A DNA stretch of 64,000 nt from Faecalibacterium sp. I4-1-79 (GTDB lineage Bacteria; Bacillota; Clostridia; Oscillospirales; Ruminococcaceae), in contig NZ_CP094467.1 of the NCBI RefSeq assembly GCF_023347235.1, positions 1,798,001 through 1,862,000 of the forward strand, written 5' to 3'. Positions 28,665-35,864 of this stretch are shown piece after piece. The notes below the pieces were generated by a model. It saw only the letters and a program-made list of their open reading frames with translations. It ran no database searches and was not told the origin of the DNA. Position numbers and translations under genes: made by a program. How positions within the stretch are numbered: the stretch's first letter is position 1; every line of letters starts with the position of its first letter.

Positions 28665-29933
28665 TTACTCCTTAAAATATGCTTTCTGGATAGCCAGCAG
28701 CACACCGGCGCGGCTGGCGGCAAAGTTCAAGCCGCCCTGCAGATAACAGGTGTAGGGGGCGCGCAGAGGGCCGTCGCAGGAAAGCTCGATGGTGCTGCCC
28801 TGCGTAAAGCTGCCGCTGGCCATGACTACCTCGTCGGTATAGCCCGGCTCCGGACTGGGTTCCGGGGCGGCGTAGCTGTCCACCGGGCTGGCGGCCTGAA
28901 TGCCCTGACAGAACCCAATGAGCGCCTCTGCCGTGCCGGCATCAAAGCAGGTAACGATATCGTTGTGATCCTCGCAGTAACGAGGAATGGGCTTTTTGCC
29001 CAGCAGCTCCAGCATACACTGGGCGTAGATAGCGGTCTTGATGGCCTCGCACACCACGCCGGGAGCGTAATAGAAGCCCAGATACATATCCCGGGGGGTC
29101 TCCAGCGTGCAGCCCAGCTCCTTGCCAAGGCCGGGGGCGTTCAGGCGGTAAGCGCACAGTTCCACCAGATCCTTGCGGCCCACGATGTAGCCGCCGGTGG
29201 GAGCAATGCCGCCGCCGGGGTTTTTGATCAGGCTGCCCACTGCGATATCCGCGCCCACCTGACAGGGCTCCTGCGTCTGGGTGAACTCGCCGTAGCAGTT
29301 ATCCACAAAGATGATGATCTCCGGGTTTGCGGCGCGGGCGGTATCCGCAATTTTGCGGATGGTGTCCAGATCAAAGGCATTTCGCTGTAAATAGCCGCGG
29401 CTGCGCTGGATATGGCACACCTTTGCGCCGGGGGCTTTCTGGGCGATCAGGTCGTAATCCGGGGTGAAGTCGGCCTTGAGGGGGGCTTCGTCATAGTTTA
29501 CGCCGTAGTCCATCAGGGTGCCGGTACCCTTGCCCTTGCCGTCCAGACCGATGACGCCCTCCAGTGTATCATAGGGGCGGCCGGTAGCGGCCAGCAGGGT
29601 GTCCCCTGCCCGCAGCAGACCGAACAGCGCCACCGCCAGCGTGTGGGTGCCGCTCTGGAACTGGCTGCGCACCAGCGCATCCTCTGCGCCCATGACCTGT
29701 GCAAAGATCTGCTCCAGCTTGGCGCGGCCGGTATCCCACAGGCCGTAGCCGGTGGTGCCCAGCATATCGGTGGAGGACATCTGGGTATCGGCAAAGGCCT
29801 TGAGCATCTTCAGCTGGTTGAAATCCCGGATCTCCTCCATCTGGCGGAAGTAGGGCTGGCACAGCTCCATGGCCTTTTCGTCCAGCGCCAGCACCTCGGG
29901 CTTATAATCAAAAAAGTGGTTCAGAATCGACAT
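28665..29933 (-). CDS. PLP-dependent protein of the YnbB / methionine gamma-lyase family
   Basis: A 422-residue aminotransferase-fold protein of the family once labelled aluminium resistance protein (YnbB in Bacillus). Signatures: YGLWDTGRAKLEQIFAQV, RSQFQSGTHTLAVALFG, the PLP aspartate region IIIFVDNCYGEF and the PLP lysine in GSLIKNPGGGIAPTGGYI. The family is related to methionine gamma-lyase; substrate is not proven. The gene is 54 bp downstream of the murD-GNAT pair on the same strand and may be read through from it. Confidence 0.88.
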   Translation of the reverse strand: MSILNHFFDYKPEVLALDEKAMELCQPYFRQMEEIRDFNQLKMLKAFADTQMSSTDMLGTTGYGLWDTGRAKLEQIFAQVMGAEDALVRSQFQSGTHTLAVALFGLLRAGDTLLAATGRPYDTLEGVIGLDGKGKGTGTLMDYGVNYDEAPLKADFTPDYDLIAQKAPGAKVCHIQRSRGYLQRNAFDLDTIRKIADTARAANPEIIIFVDNCYGEFTQTQEPCQVGADIAVGSLIKNPGGGIAPTGGYIVGRKDLVELCAYRLNAPGLGKELGCTLETPRDMYLGFYYAPGVVCEAIKTAIYAQCMLELLGKKPIPRYCEDHNDIVTCFDAGTAEALIGFCQGIQAASPVDSYAAPEPSPEPGYTDEVVMASGSFTQGSTIELSCDGPLRAPYTCYLQGGLNFAASRAGVLLAIQKAYFKE

Positions 29934-29987
29934 TATAACGTGATAGTTCCTTCCTGTTATTATTGGCTATTTTGCGCAAAAACTTTA

Positions 29988-30749
29988 TTATTTCTCGGGC
30001 ACATAGCTGGCGTACTCGCCCTGCTTTGCAAAGCCGAGGCGAGTGTAAAACCGCACCCGCTCCGGCGCGCAGAGGAACACCGGGCGCAGACCCTCGGCGG
30101 CAAGGCTGTTTGCCATTTCCACAATGAGCCGCCCGCCGATGCCCTTGCCCCGCAGCGGCTCTGCGGTCTGCCCGCAGGCCATGTAGGCTTGCCCGTTGCA
30201 CAGGGCATAAGCGCCCACGGTGCAAACGACTGTACTCCCCTGCTCCAGCGTCCATGCCACTGCCCTGTCCCGGGTGCGCTTGGTGCACAGCTCTGAGTAA
30301 AAGTCTGCCTGCCGGGCGGAGTATGCGGGGTAAAGCGCCGCTGCCACCCGGGCGGCGGGTGCTTCCCGGCAGAGGGTCAGCTGCGTCCACAAAGCCTCGT
30401 CCACGGCGGGCAGGGGCAGCGGCTTACCCTGCGGCAAACCGAACACGGTCAGCGTTTCCGCCTTGTGCCAGCCGTCCGGCGGCGGGCAAACGGATTCGTC
30501 CAAAATGGCGCTCTCGCACCCGCAGAAGGACAGAAACCCGGCCAGTTCTGCGGGGTTTGCGTGCCCGGCCAGCCACGCTGTACTGCCAGAAAGTTCCAGT
30601 GCCAGCGTGGGGCCCGCGTAGAACCGCCACGGCTGACTTTTGCGAAAAAGCGCACAGTCCAGCGGCAGCAGAGCGTCCAGCACCGGCAGACCCCGGCAGG
30701 CATTCGCGAACCGGGTACGGCGCTTTGCATCCTTTACCTGTGCAATCAC
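29988..30749 (-). CDS. GNAT family N-acetyltransferase
   Basis: A 253-residue protein whose C-terminal 120 residues form a GNAT domain; the acetyl-CoA site reads QTAEPLRGKGIGGRLIVEMAN (motif A, QxxxRGKGIG). The first 120 residues are a less conserved domain seen in two-domain GNATs. Its ATG overlaps the murD stop by 4 bp, so translation is coupled to murD. Substrate unknown. Confidence 0.82.
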   Translation of the reverse strand: MIAQVKDAKRRTRFANACRGLPVLDALLPLDCALFRKSQPWRFYAGPTLALELSGSTAWLAGHANPAELAGFLSFCGCESAILDESVCPPPDGWHKAETLTVFGLPQGKPLPLPAVDEALWTQLTLCREAPAARVAAALYPAYSARQADFYSELCTKRTRDRAVAWTLEQGSTVVCTVGAYALCNGQAYMACGQTAEPLRGKGIGGRLIVEMANSLAAEGLRPVFLCAPERVRFYTRLGFAKQGEYASYVPEK

Positions 30750-32149
30750 TTGAGCGCGTTGACGATTTTTTTGAACTCGCGGCCGCGCACCTCAAAGTTG
30801 GGGTACAGGTCAAAAGAAGCACTTGCCGGGGACAGGATGATGATATCGCCGGGCTTTGCGGCGGCACGTGCCAGTTCTACGGCGTGCTGCATATTGTCTG
30901 CGTGCTGAATGGGCAGAGCGGCTTCGTCAAAGCCGGAGCACTCCCGTACAGCCTGCTCGATGCGGGGGCCAGTCGCGCCCATCAGCACCAGATTTTTGAC
31001 GTGGGCGATGATCTCCGGTGCCAGCGGCTCGTAGGGGATGTGCTTATCGTAGCCGCCCGCGATGAGGATGACCTTCCGGTCAAAGCTGCGCAGACCGGCA
31101 ATGGTGCGGGTGGGGCTGGTGCCGATGGAATCGTTATAGTACAGCACGCCGTCCAGAGTACGCACCGGCTCAATGCGGTGCTCCACGCCGGTGAAGGTGC
31201 TGCCCACCTGACGGATAGCTTCTACGGGCACCTCGCCCCACACGGCAGCGGCAGCAGCCAGCAGGTTCTCGATGTTGTGCAGGCCGCGCAGCTTGACATC
31301 CTTCTGGGCAAGGAAGGGGGTCACAACGCCATCCTCGGCCATGCAGAGCATGCCGTCCTCCTTGCGCAGGAAAGCACCGTTGTCGGTATCGTGCAGGCGG
31401 GTGAACCACACCTGCTTGCCCTTGCAGTCTGCCTGCATGGAGCGGCTGATCTCGTTCTCATAGCCCAGCACGGCGCGGCAAGGCTGCTTCTGGTACAGCA
31501 GGATATTGCGCTTGGCATCAATGTATTCCTGCATATCCTTGTGGTGATCCAGATGGTTCGGGGTCACGTTGGTGACCACGGCGATGTTGGGGCTGGCGTG
31601 CATACTGATCAGCTGGAAGCTGGAAAGTTCCACCACAGCTACATCCTCCGGGGACACCTCCGGCAGCATGGGCAGCAGGGCTGCGCCGATGTTGCCGCCC
31701 AGATGCACCTTGCGGCCTGCGGCCTCGTAGAACTTGGAGATAAGGGTTGTGGTGGTGGTCTTGCCGTCCGAGCCAGTCACGGCCACGATCTCGCAGGGGC
31801 AGAAATCGAAGAACAGTTCCACCTCACTGGTGACCATAGTGCCGGCGGCCATGGCATCCTGCAGGGGCTTTTCAAAATAACCCACAAAGCCCGGTGTGCG
31901 CATGATGATATCCTGTCCCTTGAAGCCATCCAGATAGTTTTCGCCAAGGCTCAGGTCGATGCCCAGCTCCCGGATTGTGGCGGCGTAATCGCCAAAGTCC
32001 TCCACGCTCTTTTTCTGGTCGCACAGGGTCACATGAGCGCCCAGCTCCACAAACTCCTTAATAAGGGTCTTGTGGCTGACGCCCGCGCCGATAAAGGCGA
32101 CCTTTTTGCCCTGAATAAGCTGGGCAAGCTTCTGCTGATCTTTCTGCAT
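30746..32149 (-). CDS. murD: UDP-N-acetylmuramoyl-L-alanine--D-glutamate ligase
   Basis: A 467-residue Mur ligase adding D-glutamate to the peptidoglycan precursor in the cytoplasm. The ATG at 32149 (MQKDQQKLAQLIQGKKVAFI) has GAGGAGG 10 bp upstream. The ATP loop is VTGSDGKTTTTTLI, followed by SSFQLISMHASPNIAVVTN and NHLDHHKDMQEYI, and the C-terminal domain has YYNDSIGTSPTRT. It is here away from the usual dcw cluster, paired with a GNAT gene. Confidence 0.93.
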   Translation of the reverse strand: MQKDQQKLAQLIQGKKVAFIGAGVSHKTLIKEFVELGAHVTLCDQKKSVEDFGDYAATIRELGIDLSLGENYLDGFKGQDIIMRTPGFVGYFEKPLQDAMAAGTMVTSEVELFFDFCPCEIVAVTGSDGKTTTTTLISKFYEAAGRKVHLGGNIGAALLPMLPEVSPEDVAVVELSSFQLISMHASPNIAVVTNVTPNHLDHHKDMQEYIDAKRNILLYQKQPCRAVLGYENEISRSMQADCKGKQVWFTRLHDTDNGAFLRKEDGMLCMAEDGVVTPFLAQKDVKLRGLHNIENLLAAAAAVWGEVPVEAIRQVGSTFTGVEHRIEPVRTLDGVLYYNDSIGTSPTRTIAGLRSFDRKVILIAGGYDKHIPYEPLAPEIIAHVKNLVLMGATGPRIEQAVRECSGFDEAALPIQHADNMQHAVELARAAAKPGDIIILSPASASFDLYPNFEVRGREFKKIVNALK

Positions 32150-32309
32150 AAAAACAGTTCCTCCTCTAATAGGATCATGGTATAACACCGCGCCGCACGG
32201 GCAGCGCGGGGATCACTTTGCTGTACCATTATAGTCCATTTGCGCGCAATTGGCAACGGAAAACCGCACAGTCTGCTTCAAAAAGCCCGGTAAATTCACA
32301 AAAAGGCAA

Positions 32310-32338
32310 TTGTTTTTTCTGCTACTTTCTGCTACACT
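32310..32338 (+). promoter_or_regulatory. Promoter of the solute-binding lipoprotein gene
   Basis: TTGTTT (32310-32315), 17-bp spacer ending TGC, TACACT (32333-32338). Confidence 0.65.
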
Positions 32339-32376
32339 TGTCGTTGCAGAGCGTTTTTTGCCGTTTCTGCGCGAAG

Positions 32377-33972
32377 ATGAACGGAATGAGGTTATTCTTT
32401 TTGAAACGATGGTTACGTTTTACCGCAGCGGTGCTGGCTGCTGCGTTTCTTTTTGCCCTGACCGGCTGTGGCAGCTCCACAAACTCTGCCAGCTTTACAT
32501 GGTTCGTGGACAGCATCCCCGCAAATCTGGACCCGCAGGTGGCTTCCGGTGCGTCGGATGTCATCGCCTGTGAGAACCTGTACGGCACGCTGGTGCGCAA
32601 GAATCCAGACGGCGAACTTGTGCCGGGCCTCTGCGAGAAGTGGACGGTCTCCCCGGACGGGCTGACCTACACCTTTACCCTGAAGGACGGCTTGACCTAT
32701 GCAGCCGCCAAGGGTGCCGCCACAGAGTACGACATTACCGCCGAGGACTTTGTGTTTGCCTTCCGGCGCATTTTCCGCGCCGATACCGCCTCGCCTTATG
32801 CGGTGGAGTTTTCCGCCATCCAGAACAGCGCCGCCGTGCAAGCGGGACTGGCGGACGAAAGCAGTCTGGGCGTTTCGGCCAATGGGGCGCTGACGTTGGT
32901 GTTCCGGTTGAGTGAACGGGACGATAACTTCTTAGCAAAGCTGGCATTGCCCGGTGCAGCCCCCTGCGACGAGGCCTTTTTTGAGAGCACCCGGGGTACC
33001 TACGGACTGACTGCCAAGACTACGCTTGCAAGCGGCAGCTTTTACCTGTATAACTGGACGGCAAACGGTCTGTTTTTACGCCGCACCGTGGAAAGCCCGC
33101 TGGTCGGCAGTCTGCGTCTGGTGCAGGACACCAGCGGCAGCGGCAAAAGTGCAGCTCAGCTTCTTGCCGACGGCAAATGCTCGGCAGCGCTGGACGAGAG
33201 CGGCGAAGCCACCAGCTTACAGACGGTAAGCTATTCCGACACCACATGGGCTCTGCTCTTCAACGCGGCAGAGGGTTCGGTGTTCCAGAACCAGCAGCTG
33301 CGGCAGGCGCTGGCCGGTATTGCCCGGGAAAACGCCGCCGTGCCCTCCGGCGGCCTGTATGCCGCCGCAAAGGGACTTGTACCGGAGGGGCTGACCGTAG
33401 ACGGGCTGGACTACCGCGATGCTGCCGGTGACCCCCTGCCCACCATCTCTGAACCTAAGGCTTTGTATCTGGCTGCGCGGCAGGGCATGGCTACCTCGGA
33501 TTTTTCCGGTGTGACCCTGCTGCTGCCCAAGAACGCCGGGCTGGGCGAACTGGCCGACCAGATCAACAGCGCATGGCAGAAGGAGTGTTCCCTGTTCTTC
33601 TCGGTGGAAGAGGTGGAACAGGACGAGTTTGACGCCCGCATTGCCGCCGGGAAATACACCATTGCCCTTGCGCCCATCCGTGCGGAGGGCGGCAGCGTGT
33701 ACCAGATGCTGCAGCAATTCACCGCTGAGGGCGGCAGCCTGACCGGCTACGCCGATCCTGTATACGCTGACCGGCTGGCACTGAGCGCCCAACAGACCGG
33801 CAAAGCCCGCTGTGCCCTGCTGGCGCAGTGCGAACAGCAGCTGCTGGAAAGCTGCACCGTGGTGCCCCTGATGGCGCAGCAGAAGCGTCTACTGCTGGCG
33901 AACGGCGTGCGCGACTTGGTATTCGACCCATTTTTCCCGGTGCTGGATCTGACATGGGCCAAAATGAGTTGA
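32377..33972 (+). CDS. Extracellular solute-binding lipoprotein (peptide/nickel, SBP family 5)
   Basis: A roughly 531-residue lipoprotein. The start may be ATG 32377 or 32386; neither has a good ribosome site, and both give a basic start (LFFLKRWLR), a hydrophobic stretch and the lipobox ALTGC. The mature part shows family-5 features: WFVDSIPANLDPQVASGAS, ENLYGTLVRKNPDGELVPGL, KWTVSPDGLTYTFTLKDGL and DFVFAFRRIFRADTASPY. Family 5 proteins deliver oligopeptides or nickel to Opp/Nik-type ABC importers. No permease or ATPase genes are next to it, so it is an orphan receptor that may use a transporter coded elsewhere. Confidence 0.87.
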   Translation: MNGMRLFFLKRWLRFTAAVLAAAFLFALTGCGSSTNSASFTWFVDSIPANLDPQVASGASDVIACENLYGTLVRKNPDGELVPGLCEKWTVSPDGLTYTFTLKDGLTYAAAKGAATEYDITAEDFVFAFRRIFRADTASPYAVEFSAIQNSAAVQAGLADESSLGVSANGALTLVFRLSERDDNFLAKLALPGAAPCDEAFFESTRGTYGLTAKTTLASGSFYLYNWTANGLFLRRTVESPLVGSLRLVQDTSGSGKSAAQLLADGKCSAALDESGEATSLQTVSYSDTTWALLFNAAEGSVFQNQQLRQALAGIARENAAVPSGGLYAAAKGLVPEGLTVDGLDYRDAAGDPLPTISEPKALYLAARQGMATSDFSGVTLLLPKNAGLGELADQINSAWQKECSLFFSVEEVEQDEFDARIAAGKYTIALAPIRAEGGSVYQMLQQFTAEGGSLTGYADPVYADRLALSAQQTGKARCALLAQCEQQLLESCTVVPLMAQQKRLLLANGVRDLVFDPFFPVLDLTWAKMS

Positions 33973-33996
33973 CCGCAAATTTCGTGCGGAAAAGCC

Positions 33997-34025
33997 TTGA
34001 CATTCCTGCCCTGCTTTGTTACAAT
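33997..34025 (+). promoter_or_regulatory. Promoter of tRNA-Gly
   Basis: TTGACA (33997-34002), 17-bp spacer, TACAAT (34020-34025), near-consensus, 12 bp before the mature tRNA 5' end. Confidence 0.85.
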
Positions 34026-34037
34026 AATGGAGCACTT

Positions 34038-34113
34038 GCAGGGTTAGCTCATCCGGTAGAGCGACTGCTTCCCAAGCAGTAGGCGGCGGGTTCGAGTCCC
34101 GTATCCTGCTCCA
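34038..34113 (+). tRNA. tRNA-Gly (anticodon CCC)
   Basis: A 76-nt tRNA with encoded CCA. Acceptor GCAGGGT/ATCCTGC (one G-U pair), D arm AGCTC..GAGC, anticodon arm ACTGC TTCCCAA GCAGT with anticodon CCC, T arm GCGGG TTCGAGT CCCGT, discriminator T. It reads GGG codons. Single-gene transcript with its own promoter and terminator. Confidence 0.95.
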
Positions 34114-34120
34114 AAATATA

Positions 34121-34161
34121 GCGGTGAAACGTTCAGAATCTGTTCGTTTCACCGTTTTTTT
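34121..34161 (+). terminator. Terminator of tRNA-Gly
   Basis: Perfect 10-bp stem CGGTGAAACG / CGTTTCACCG and T7. Confidence 0.92.
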
Positions 34162-34169
34162 GTTTCATC

Positions 34170-34198
34170 TTGCTTCCGTTCGCAAATCATGCTATACT
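34170..34198 (+). promoter_or_regulatory. Promoter of tandem small RNA 1
   Basis: TTGCTT (34170-34175), 17-bp spacer ending TGC (extended -10), TATACT (34193-34198). Predicted start near 34205. Confidence 0.75.
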
Positions 34199-34204
34199 CC
34201 TATC

Positions 34205-34275
34205 AACAGAAATGCCCGGGCGTTTATCGCCCTCCTCGGTCTTGAAGACCGTGACAGCGCATTTCTGCTTTTTTA
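34205..34275 (+). ncRNA. Tandem tRNA-like small RNA, unit 1
   Basis: Predicted 70-nt RNA. A perfect 9-bp closing stem CAGAAATGC (34207-34215) / GCATTTCTG (34259-34267) encloses two hairpins: GGGCG TTTAT CGCCC (34218-34232) and CGGTC TTGAA GACCG (34237-34251). T6 at 34269-34274 follows the closing stem, so that stem is also the terminator. The second hairpin resembles the anticodon arm of bacterial tRNA-Ser(UGA), and the layout mimics a tRNA that has acceptor, D and anticodon arms but no T arm or CCA. Function unknown. No reading frame with a ribosome site fits inside. Confidence 0.6.
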
Positions 34276-34304
34276 TTGCCTTTGGTAGCAGCTTGTGTTA
34301 TGAT
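34276..34304 (+). promoter_or_regulatory. Promoter of tandem small RNA 2
   Basis: TTGCCT (34276-34281), 17-bp spacer, TATGAT (34299-34304). It begins right after the T-run of unit 1. Confidence 0.7.
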
Positions 34305-34311
34305 AAAAAGT

Positions 34312-34376
34312 AGAAAGCAGCTTAGGGGCGTTACTGCCCTGCTCGGTCTTGAATACCGTGGTAAGGCTGCTTTTAT
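34312..34376 (+). ncRNA. Tandem tRNA-like small RNA, unit 2
   Basis: Predicted 65-nt RNA with the same plan as unit 1. Closing stem AAAGCAGC (34314-34321) / GCTGCTTT (34366-34373) is perfect but differs in sequence from unit 1, so base pairing rather than sequence is kept. Inside: GGGC GTTACT GCCC (34326-34339) and CGGT CTTGAAT ACCG (34344-34358). The segment between the stems is conserved with unit 1 (GCCCT.CTCGGTCTTGAA, then ACCGTG). The closing stem ends in a T-rich tail (TTTTATTTTT). Confidence 0.6.
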
Positions 34377-34382
34377 TTTTGC

Positions 34383-34411
34383 TTGCTTTTAACGGCAGAC
34401 CATGCTATAAC
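34383..34411 (+). promoter_or_regulatory. Promoter of tandem small RNA 3
   Basis: TTGCTT (34383-34388), 17-bp spacer ending TGC, TATAAC (34406-34411). Same architecture and phase as the two preceding units. Confidence 0.65.
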
Positions 34412-34417
34412 TTTGAG

Positions 34418-34489
34418 CAGAGATTTTCCGGCTGTCTACTCCTTGAATCTTCAGATTCTACGTGGGTTTCGCCGGAGGCTTTATTTTTT
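34418..34489 (+). ncRNA. Tandem small RNA, unit 3 (diverged)
   Basis: Predicted 70-nt RNA. Closing stem TCCGGC (34427-34432) / GCCGGA (34471-34476), inner hairpin ACTC..GAATC TTCA GATTC..GGGT (34438-34467), then GGCTTTATTTTTT. It lacks the first inner hairpin and the tRNA-Ser-like loop of units 1 and 2, but promoter, length and terminator style match. It converges on the flavodiiron protein gene, whose terminator begins 6 bp downstream. Confidence 0.45.
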
Positions 34490-34494
34490 GCTGC

Positions 34495-34536
34495 AAAAAA
34501 CACTCCCGGGCTTTCCAAAAAAGCCCGGGAGTGTTT
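34495..34536 (-). terminator. Terminator of the flavodiiron protein gene
   Basis: Perfect stem of about 17 bp, AAACACTCCCGGGCTTT on plus pairing with AAAGCCCGGGAGTGTTT, with TTTTTT on the minus strand. Confidence 0.92.
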
Positions 34537-34560
34537 GCGTTCAACTGATTTTATATCGTG

Positions 34561-35742
34561 TTACTTTGCCACAAGTTCGGCGGCAAGGGCGTCCATCTGT
34601 GCCTCGGCAGCGGCGTTGGCGGCAGAGCGGATGGTGACCACGTTCTCGCAGAGGGTGATGTTCTTCATGCTCTCCAGCTCTGCACGCATAAGCTTTGCAG
34701 CCATGGGTGCCCAAGTGCCGTTTTCCATCAGGCCGACGGTGCGGTTCTGGAAGTTCTTGGTCTTGAGGTGGGTCAGCAGATTCTCCATCGGCGGGAAGAG
34801 GAAACCATCGTAGGTGGCGCAAGCCAGCACGATCTTGCCGCAGCGGAAAGCCTCGGTGACAGCATAGGACACATCGGTACGGGTCAGATCCATCTCCACC
34901 ACCTTTGCGCCCTGTGCGCGCAGCTTTTCGGCCATGGTATGGGCGGCGGCGCGGGTGTGGCCGTGGATGGAGGCGCTGGCCACCAGGATCTTTTCCGGCT
35001 CCTCTGCCTTATAGCTGGACCAGAGATCGTAGTAGTTCAGGTACTTGCCCAGATCGCCGGTAAGCACCGGGCCGTGCAGCGGGCAGATAGTCTTGATGTC
35101 CAGTGCCGCAGCCTTTTTGAGCAATGCCTGCACCTGCGGGCCGTACTTGCCCACAATGTTCAGGTAGTAGCGGCGGGCTTCGCTGGCCCAGTCGGCGTTT
35201 TCGTCAAACTTTGCCACGGCACCAAAGCGGCCAAAGCCATCGGCAGAGAACAGTACCTTCTCGCTGCTCTCATAGCTGACCATGACCTCCGGCCAGTGCA
35301 CCATGGGAGCAAACACAAAGGTGAGGGTGTGGGTGCCAAGGCTCAGGCTCTCGCCGTCCTTCACCACCACGCGGCGCTCCAAGGCAATGGCATCTGCGCC
35401 AAAGAACTGCTCCATATACTGGAAGGTCTTGGCGTTGCCAACCACCTGCATCTCAGGGTAAAGGGCTGCCAGCTTTGCCACGTTGGCACCGTGGTCCGGC
35501 TCCATGTGGGAGACTACCAGATAGGCGGGCTTGCGGCCGCCCAGTGCCTCGGCAAGGTTTTCCAGCCAAGGCTCGGTAGCGCGGGCGTCCACCGTGTCCA
35601 GAATGGTGGTCTTTTCGTCCAGAATGACATAGGAATTATAGCTGACCCCGGTGGGCACCGGATACTGACTCTCGAACAGGTCGATGGTGGTATCGTCCAC
35701 GCCCACACCAAGGATGGCTTCACTGATTTTTTTCATGCTCAT
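34561..35742 (-). CDS. Flavodiiron protein (A-type flavoprotein, FprA-like)
   Basis: A 393-residue protein with an N-terminal metallo-beta-lactamase-like diiron domain and a C-terminal flavodoxin domain. The diiron ligands HxExDH are His79, Glu81, Asp83, His84 (VVSHMEPDHG), with further ligands in MVHWPEVM, SADGFG and PLHGPVL. The FMN loop is ASIHGHTRAAA. Such proteins reduce O2 to water or NO to N2O with electrons from rubredoxin or F420, protecting anaerobes. Faecalibacterium-type cells are very oxygen-sensitive, so O2 reduction is the likely role. AGGAG lies 10 bp before the ATG at 35742. No rubredoxin gene is adjacent. Confidence 0.92.
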   Translation of the reverse strand: MSMKKISEAILGVGVDDTTIDLFESQYPVPTGVSYNSYVILDEKTTILDTVDARATEPWLENLAEALGGRKPAYLVVSHMEPDHGANVAKLAALYPEMQVVGNAKTFQYMEQFFGADAIALERRVVVKDGESLSLGTHTLTFVFAPMVHWPEVMVSYESSEKVLFSADGFGRFGAVAKFDENADWASEARRYYLNIVGKYGPQVQALLKKAAALDIKTICPLHGPVLTGDLGKYLNYYDLWSSYKAEEPEKILVASASIHGHTRAAAHTMAEKLRAQGAKVVEMDLTRTDVSYAVTEAFRCGKIVLACATYDGFLFPPMENLLTHLKTKNFQNRTVGLMENGTWAPMAAKLMRAELESMKNITLCENVVTIRSAANAAAEAQMDALAAELVAK

Positions 35743-35864
35743 ACCGTTCAGACTCCTTTTGGGTTTATCTTGTGCCGTAAATTGGCAAATATTTCTGAGA
35801 ACAATTCCTATTGTAGCACATCGTCAGAAATTTCGCAAGGGATAATGCGGGGAGCTTCTGCGCA

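Noticed and set aside
34205-34275. A second tRNA or selC gene after tRNA-Gly
   Set aside because: No T arm, no TTCGA loop, no CCA and a direct T-run; the anticodon-arm likeness alone does not make it a tRNA.
34170-34489. CRISPR array
   Set aside because: Units of about 110 bp each contain promoters and terminators, and the repeats are not identical; no cas genes are near.
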